Shown here: positions 60,358 through 64,000 of the stretch, in pieces
Layout: every line of letters begins with the position of its first letter
How positions within the stretch are numbered: the first letter of the stretch is position 1
From: Luteirhabdus pelagi
GTDB lineage: Bacteria; Bacteroidota; Bacteroidia; Flavobacteriales; Flavobacteriaceae
Assembly (NCBI RefSeq): GCF_016827595.1
Contig: NZ_JAECMS010000005.1
Span: 73,277-137,276 of the forward strand
Length of the DNA: 64,000 nt
Direction of reading: 5' to 3'
The notes under the pieces: model-generated
The model's database searches: none
Seen by the model: only the letters and a program-made list of their open reading frames with translations
Told to the model about the DNA's origin: nothing
Made by a program: the position numbers and the translations under genes

Positions 60358-62274
60358 TTACTTTACTTCTTCGAAATCCACGTCTTCTACGTCGCTTCCT
60401 TCTTCTGAAGATCCGCCTGTTGCGCCTTGCTGTGCACCGGCATCGCCACCTGGGGCACCACCTTGCTGCTCGGCTTGGGCTTTATACATTTCCTCAGAGG
60501 CAGTCTTCCAAGCTTCATTGATCTTATCCAATGCTGGTTGAATTTTATCTACATCCTTGGTCTCGTATGCCTTCTTCAGTTCCTCAAGCGCGTCTTCGAT
60601 TGGCTTTTTCTTATCGTCAGATAATTTATCGCCAAATTCCTTCAACTGCTTTTCGGTCTGGAAAATCATCGCATCGGCTTCATTCACTTTATCAACAGTT
60701 TCCTTAGCCTTCTTATCGGCCTCGGCATTCGCCTCTGCTTCTTGCTTCATTTTTTCGATTTCATCTTCTGTCAATCCAGAAGAAGCCTCAATTCTAATAT
60801 CCTGCTTCTTACCGGTTGCCTTATCCTCTGCGCTCACCTTGATGATACCATTGGCATCAATATCGAAGGTAACTTCAATTTGAGGCGTTCCTCGAGGTGC
60901 TGGTGGAATTCCCTCTAAGTGGAAACGACCAATCGTCTTATTATCGGAGGCCATCGGACGCTCACCCTGTAATACGTGTATCTCTACACTAGGCTGATTG
61001 TCGGCTGCTGTTGAGAAGGTCTGACTTTTCTTCGTAGGAATCGTCGTATTTGCTTCGATCAACTTTGTGTTTACACCTCCCATGGTTTCAATACCAAGTG
61101 AAAGTGGCGTAACATCCAATAACAATACATCTTTTACATCTCCGGTCAATACACCACCCTGAATGGCAGCACCAATTGCTACTACTTCATCAGGATTTAC
61201 CCCTTTAGAGGCAGCTTTTCCGAAGAAATCCTTTACGGCTTCCTGAACTGCCGGGATACGCGTACTACCACCTACTAGGATGATTTCATCGATATCACTT
61301 TTGGAAAGTCCAGCAGCTTTCAATGCTTTTTCACATGGCGTGATAGTTCGCTTCACCAAATCGTCGATTAACTGCTCGAACTTAGAGCGCGTCAATGTTT
61401 TCACCAAGTGTTTTGGTCCACTGGAAGTAGCCGTAACATAAGGTAAATTGATTTCGGTTTGAGATGAAGAAGATAATTCAATCTTTGCTTTCTCTGCAGC
61501 CTCCTTCAACCGCTGTAACGCCATTGGGTCCTTTCGAAGATCCATATCTTCTTCTTTCTGGAACTCGTCGGCCAACCAGTTGATGATTTTGCTATCCACA
61601 TCATCACCACCGAGATGCGTATCACCATCGGTAGACAATACTTCAAATACGCCATCACCCAATTCTAGGATACTAACATCGTGCGTACCGCCACCAAAGT
61701 CGAATACCACAATCTTCTGATCGGTATCTTTTTTATCCAATCCGTAGGCCAAGGCAGCAGCGGTAGGCTCATTGATGATTCGCTCGACTTTCAATCCAGC
61801 GATTTCACCTGCTTCTTTTGTTGCTTGACGCTGACTATCGTTAAAATAGGCAGGTACGGTAATAACCGCACGGTCTACATCTTGCCCTAGGTAATCTTCG
61901 GCAGTTTTCTTCATTTTCTGAAGAATCATCGCACTCAATTCCTGAGGGGTATATTTTCTGTCGTCTACAACTACGCGAGGTGTATCGTTATCACCTTTTA
62001 CGACATCATAGGCAACGTTATCAACTTCTTTGTTCGATTCGGAAAACTTATTCCCCATAAACCGCTTGATCGAAGAAATGGTTTTCTTTGGGTTGGTTAC
62101 GGCCTGACGCTTTGCAGGATCTCCTACCTTAATTTCACCACCTTCTACGAATGCGATTACCGATGGAGTCGTACGTTTTCCTTCGGCATTAGGTATTACC
62201 GTTGGCTCGCTACCTTCCATTACAGCAACGCAGGAGTTGGTTGTACCTAAGTCGATTCCAATAATCTTACTCAT
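60358..62274 (-). CDS. dnaK: Chaperone DnaK (Hsp70)
   Basis: 638 residues. The ATPase domain has [17 protein letters not shown], the second phosphate loop [17 protein letters not shown] and [14 protein letters not shown]. The substrate-binding domain starts after [19 protein letters not shown] and is followed by the helical lid and a Gly/Gln/Ala-rich tail ending EDVDFEEVK. It folds and refolds proteins with DnaJ and GrpE, which are not in this window. Upstream are a sigma-54-like element and a palindrome instead of a CIRCE site; downstream is a duplicated terminator element. Confidence 0.97.
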   Translation of the reverse strand: MSKIIGIDLGTTNSCVAVMEGSEPTVIPNAEGKRTTPSVIAFVEGGEIKVGDPAKRQAVTNPKKTISSIKRFMGNKFSESNKEVDNVAYDVVKGDNDTPRVVVDDRKYTPQELSAMILQKMKKTAEDYLGQDVDRAVITVPAYFNDSQRQATKEAGEIAGLKVERIINEPTAAALAYGLDKKDTDQKIVVFDFGGGTHDVSILELGDGVFEVLSTDGDTHLGGDDVDSKIINWLADEFQKEEDMDLRKDPMALQRLKEAAEKAKIELSSSSQTEINLPYVTATSSGPKHLVKTLTRSKFEQLIDDLVKRTITPCEKALKAAGLSKSDIDEIILVGGSTRIPAVQEAVKDFFGKAASKGVNPDEVVAIGAAIQGGVLTGDVKDVLLLDVTPLSLGIETMGGVNTKLIEANTTIPTKKSQTFSTAADNQPSVEIHVLQGERPMASDNKTIGRFHLEGIPPAPRGTPQIEVTFDIDANGIIKVSAEDKATGKKQDIRIEASSGLTEDEIEKMKQEAEANAEADKKAKETVDKVNEADAMIFQTEKQLKEFGDKLSDDKKKPIEDALEELKKAYETKDVDKIQPALDKINEAWKTASEEMYKAQAEQQGGAPGGDAGAQQGATGGSSEEGSDVEDVDFEEVK

Positions 62275-62325
62275 AGTGTTATAATTGTGTATTTAGTGTT
62301 TTCAAATTGTTTTCGCTCTCTATAA

Positions 62326-62341
62326 GTCAAGGTTCGTGCCA
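62326..62341 (-). promoter_or_regulatory. Sigma-54-like -24/-12 element before dnaK
   Basis: The minus strand reads TGGCACGAACCTTGAC. The GG of the -24 box and the G of the -12 box are 10 bp apart, as in TGGCACGN4TTGC; the last base of the -12 pair is A and not C. A start near 62315 would give a ~40 nt leader. Confidence 0.5.
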
Positions 62342-62352
62342 TCGGAAGTTGG

Positions 62353-62367
62353 CTGACAGGGTGTCAG
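62353..62367. promoter_or_regulatory. Palindromic operator candidate before dnaK
   Basis: CTGACAGGGTGTCAG: perfect 6 bp arms around GGG, 11 bp upstream of the -24 box. It could bind an activator or heat-shock regulator. Confidence 0.5.
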
Positions 62368-62406
62368 TTTGATTAGCTGTAAGCAGTATGCCGCACGATA
62401 TAGATG

Positions 62407-62510
62407 GTGAACCCTCCTTTGACGCGCAGGCGGTGAACCCTCCTCCGGCGGGCAAGCAGTGAACCCTCCTTCGGCGGGCAGGCAGTGAACCCTCCTTCGG
62501 CGGGCAGGCA
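62407..62510. repeat. 26-bp tandem repeat, four units
   Basis: Units start at 62407, 62433, 62459 and 62485, each beginning GTGAACCCTCC. Units 3 and 4 are identical; units 1 and 2 differ at a few bases. More GC-rich than the surroundings. Confidence 0.9.
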
Positions 62511-62570
62511 GTGAGTAGTGAGTAGTGAGTAGTGAGCCTGCCTGTCGGCAGACAGGTAGTGAGTAGTGAA
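62511..62570. repeat. 7-bp tandem repeat GTGAGTA with embedded palindrome
   Basis: Three GTGAGTA units and GTGAGCC (62511-62538), then the imperfect palindrome CCTGCCTGTCGGCAGACAGG (62537-62556), then further GTGAGTA-like units to 62570. The rest of the 370 bp between dnaK and the next gene holds no gene I can support. Confidence 0.85.
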
Positions 62571-62630
62571 TTTAATCAGACTATTCTTAATTCTGAATTC
62601 TGAATTCTCAACTCGTAATCCCTTATTTGC

Positions 62631-62638
62631 TATTTTTG
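62631..62638 (+). promoter_or_regulatory. -7 box before the CPBP protease gene
   Basis: TATTTTTG matches TAnnTTTG and ends 6 nt before the ATG at 62645. Confidence 0.42.
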
Positions 62639-62644
62639 CACTAC

Positions 62645-63370
62645 ATGATTGTTCCAGCTTTCCAACCAGCTTCTGCAGTACAAAACACGCGAACTACTTT
62701 TATTACCTACGCTATCGTTTGGGCAAGTTATTTTGTGTTTTTTATCCTTATTGGAATACTCTCCACTTGGTTTCCTGAATTGGTTTCGAATGAATTCCAA
62801 CAAGACGGTATCTTAGAATTATTGAAAAAAGATCCTCTTCGTCTTATCATCTCAGCGATAATCATCGCTCCTATTTTTGAAGAAATTATGTTTAGGGGAT
62901 TATTGTGTCCCAGCCATTCGGAGTTATTGCTATTTATGAGCGCTTGGATGGGATTTTTCTTTATGCTGTTGACCGGTGGACTCGATTATCCCTATTTAAA
63001 AATGGTAGGATTAGCGGTGGTCTTCGTAAGTTCCTATTATCTGTTTCAGCTTTGGTTTTCGAAAAAATCATCTGAATCCCTTCGAAAATGGTTTCACCGT
63101 TATGCAGGTATGCTGTGGGTGATCTCATCTCTAGTTTTCGGATTGGTACATATTTATAACTATGTTGATTCCTTCCTTCTCAATGCCGCATTGGTTGTGG
63201 CCATCATACCAAGAATACTTATTGGTTTCGCGGCCGGCTATTTAAAACTTCGAACGGGAGTTTTGGTCTGGCCGATTCTTCTTCACTTTTTAAACAATGC
63301 TGTAGCCATTGGACTCATGTTGTTTTTTGAATATTGGCAAACAAACCCAGGCTCCATTTTTAGATGTTAG
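62645..63370 (+). CDS. CPBP-family intramembrane metalloprotease
   Basis: 241 residues from the ATG at 62645 (the TTG six codons earlier lies in the promoter). Six to eight membrane helices carry the three CPBP/Abi motifs: EEIMFRG (EExxxR), FGLVHIYN (FxxxH) and HFLNNAV (HxxxN). It is related to Rce1-type CaaX proteases; bacterial members serve in bacteriocin immunity, signalling or unknown roles. It stands alone with repeat-rich DNA on both sides. The substrate is unknown. Confidence 0.88.
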   Translation: MIVPAFQPASAVQNTRTTFITYAIVWASYFVFFILIGILSTWFPELVSNEFQQDGILELLKKDPLRLIISAIIIAPIFEEIMFRGLLCPSHSELLLFMSAWMGFFFMLLTGGLDYPYLKMVGLAVVFVSSYYLFQLWFSKKSSESLRKWFHRYAGMLWVISSLVFGLVHIYNYVDSFLLNAALVVAIIPRILIGFAAGYLKLRTGVLVWPILLHFLNNAVAIGLMLFFEYWQTNPGSIFRC

Positions 63371-63503
63371 ATTTTAGATGTACAACATGGAGTTTATGGT
63401 TAGGCAGTGTTCTCCATTTAAAAACTTAAAGATTTTGAAGATTTGAAAATGTATCGAGAGTCTGAGAATTGTAGGGAGACGATAATCATTGATTCTTCTC
63501 TTC

Positions 63504-63527
63504 TTTGCTCTTTTGCTCCTTTGCTCC
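63504..63527. repeat. 8-bp tandem repeat TTTGCTCY x3
   Basis: TTTGCTCT, TTTGCTCC, TTTGCTCC in a pyrimidine-rich stretch of the 288 bp gap between the CPBP gene and the alcohol dehydrogenase. No gene seen in that gap. Confidence 0.8.
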
Positions 63528-63658
63528 TTGAGAAAATAAAAGATATTCAAAGCCTGAAGCATATTGCGTATCGCTTATAGCCGTCCACTAAATTAACGTT
63601 CCCTTAAAACAATTACATTCTGACTATTCGTAACTTTTTCGAAATCAAAACATTTCTT

Positions 63659-64000
63659 ATGAAAGCAGTTCAAGTACAAGAGGCAGGGGGCGACTTCAAA
63701 GTAGTTGATCTTGACATTCCCTCGCCAAGCGAACACGAAGTATTAATCAAGGTGGAAGCCTGCGGAATTTGCCACAGCGACAATTTCGTGAAGGAAGGAA
63801 CATTTCCCGGTCTGGAATATCCAAGGGTACCCGGACATGAGGTAGTGGGAACTATCGAAAAATTAGGTTCCGAAGTTTCCCGATGGATGGAAGGCCAACG
63901 CGTTGGCGTAGGCTGGCACGGTGGCCATTGTTTTACTTGCGATCCATGCAGACGCGGACAGTTCATCAATTGTGAAAATGCCAAAATTTGTGGTATTTCG
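63659..64000 (+). CDS. Zinc-dependent alcohol dehydrogenase, 5' part (cut by window end)
   Basis: 114 codons from the ATG at 63659 to the window end without a stop. The GroES-like domain shows the catalytic zinc Cys in ACGICHSD, the GHEVVG motif with the zinc His, and a structural zinc site CFTCDPC...C with the usual spacing of four Cys. The NAD-binding domain lies beyond the window. The cofactor and substrate cannot be told from this part. Confidence 0.88.
   Translation, partial: MKAVQVQEAGGDFKVVDLDIPSPSEHEVLIKVEACGICHSDNFVKEGTFPGLEYPRVPGHEVVGTIEKLGSEVSRWMEGQRVGVGWHGGHCFTCDPCRRGQFINCENAKICGIS

Noticed and set aside
62275-62400. CIRCE (HrcA) operator before dnaK
   Set aside because: The TTAGCACTC-N9-GAGTGCTAA pattern is absent; the palindrome found there is a different sequence.
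62407-62570. CRISPR array
   Set aside because: The units are directly adjacent tandem repeats without unique spacers, and no cas genes are present.
1-64000. tRNA or rRNA genes
   Set aside because: I looked for T-loop and CCA-like features and long conserved rRNA segments in the gaps and saw none; a tRNA scan was not possible here.

Overview
This window looks like chromosome of a member of the Flavobacteriaceae (phylum Bacteroidota), probably marine. Three secreted proteins end in type IX secretion (T9SS) C-terminal sorting domains. Many starts are preceded by the Bacteroidota -7 promoter box TAnnTTTG, and Shine-Dalgarno sequences are weak. There are SLBB-type polysaccharide export proteins, menaquinone genes and a fused alpha/beta branched-chain 2-oxoacid dehydrogenase E1. 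The DNA is moderately AT-rich. I see no tRNA or rRNA gene, CRISPR array, prophage or insertion sequence.

Layout. (1) 1-8403, minus strand: an eight-gene operon for export of an exopolysaccharide or capsule (SLBB/Wza-like, Wzz-like, Wzx-like flippase, the last cut by the window edge). A complete PAPS-making and PAP-recycling set (cysQ, a DUF2061 membrane protein, cysC, cysD, cysN) is embedded in it, which points to a sulfated polysaccharide. (2) 8582-20184: dps; two tandem ~1,220-1,240 residue lipoproteins with a metallophosphatase domain, a kinase-like middle and an Omp85-like barrel (one copy has lost the phosphatase metal ligands); an HD-PycTM membrane protein; a GAF protein. (3) 20282-30319: mostly housekeeping and envelope genes (TlpA-like, SIMPL, rhomboid, LpxL-like acyltransferase, class V PLP enzyme, glmM, ACP phosphodiesterase, gamma-glutamyltransferase) and an orphan membrane protein with a possible regulated small ORF before it. 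(4) 30378-41341: uvrA, LOG-family protein, a T9SS endonuclease/exonuclease/phosphatase, an M1-like protein without HExxH fused to a barrel, and the fused E1 enzyme. (5) 41446-47183: asnB behind an Asn-codon leader peptide and intrinsic terminator, then a three-gene cassette (QEGLA metallopeptidase, ATP-grasp ligase, aspartoacylase-like hydrolase). (6) 47537-59883: secreted proteins interleaved with menaquinone genes (menB, menD, menF, a hotdog thioesterase), CvfB, a STAS-like protein, an LRR protein and a beta-propeller. (7) 59884-64000: dnaK with a sigma-54-like promoter, a duplicated structured 3' element and dense short tandem repeats, then a CPBP protease and the start of a zinc alcohol dehydrogenase.

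The strongest candidate for something undescribed is the 41446-41556 leader. A 16-codon ORF with nine Asn codons, seven of them consecutive, is followed by mutually exclusive antiterminator and terminator hairpins directly in front of asparagine synthetase. This has the form of ribosome-mediated attenuation. Second is the tandem metallophosphatase/kinase-like/Omp85-like pair with one apparently dead phosphatase copy. All functional statements are read from sequence alone; no searches were run.
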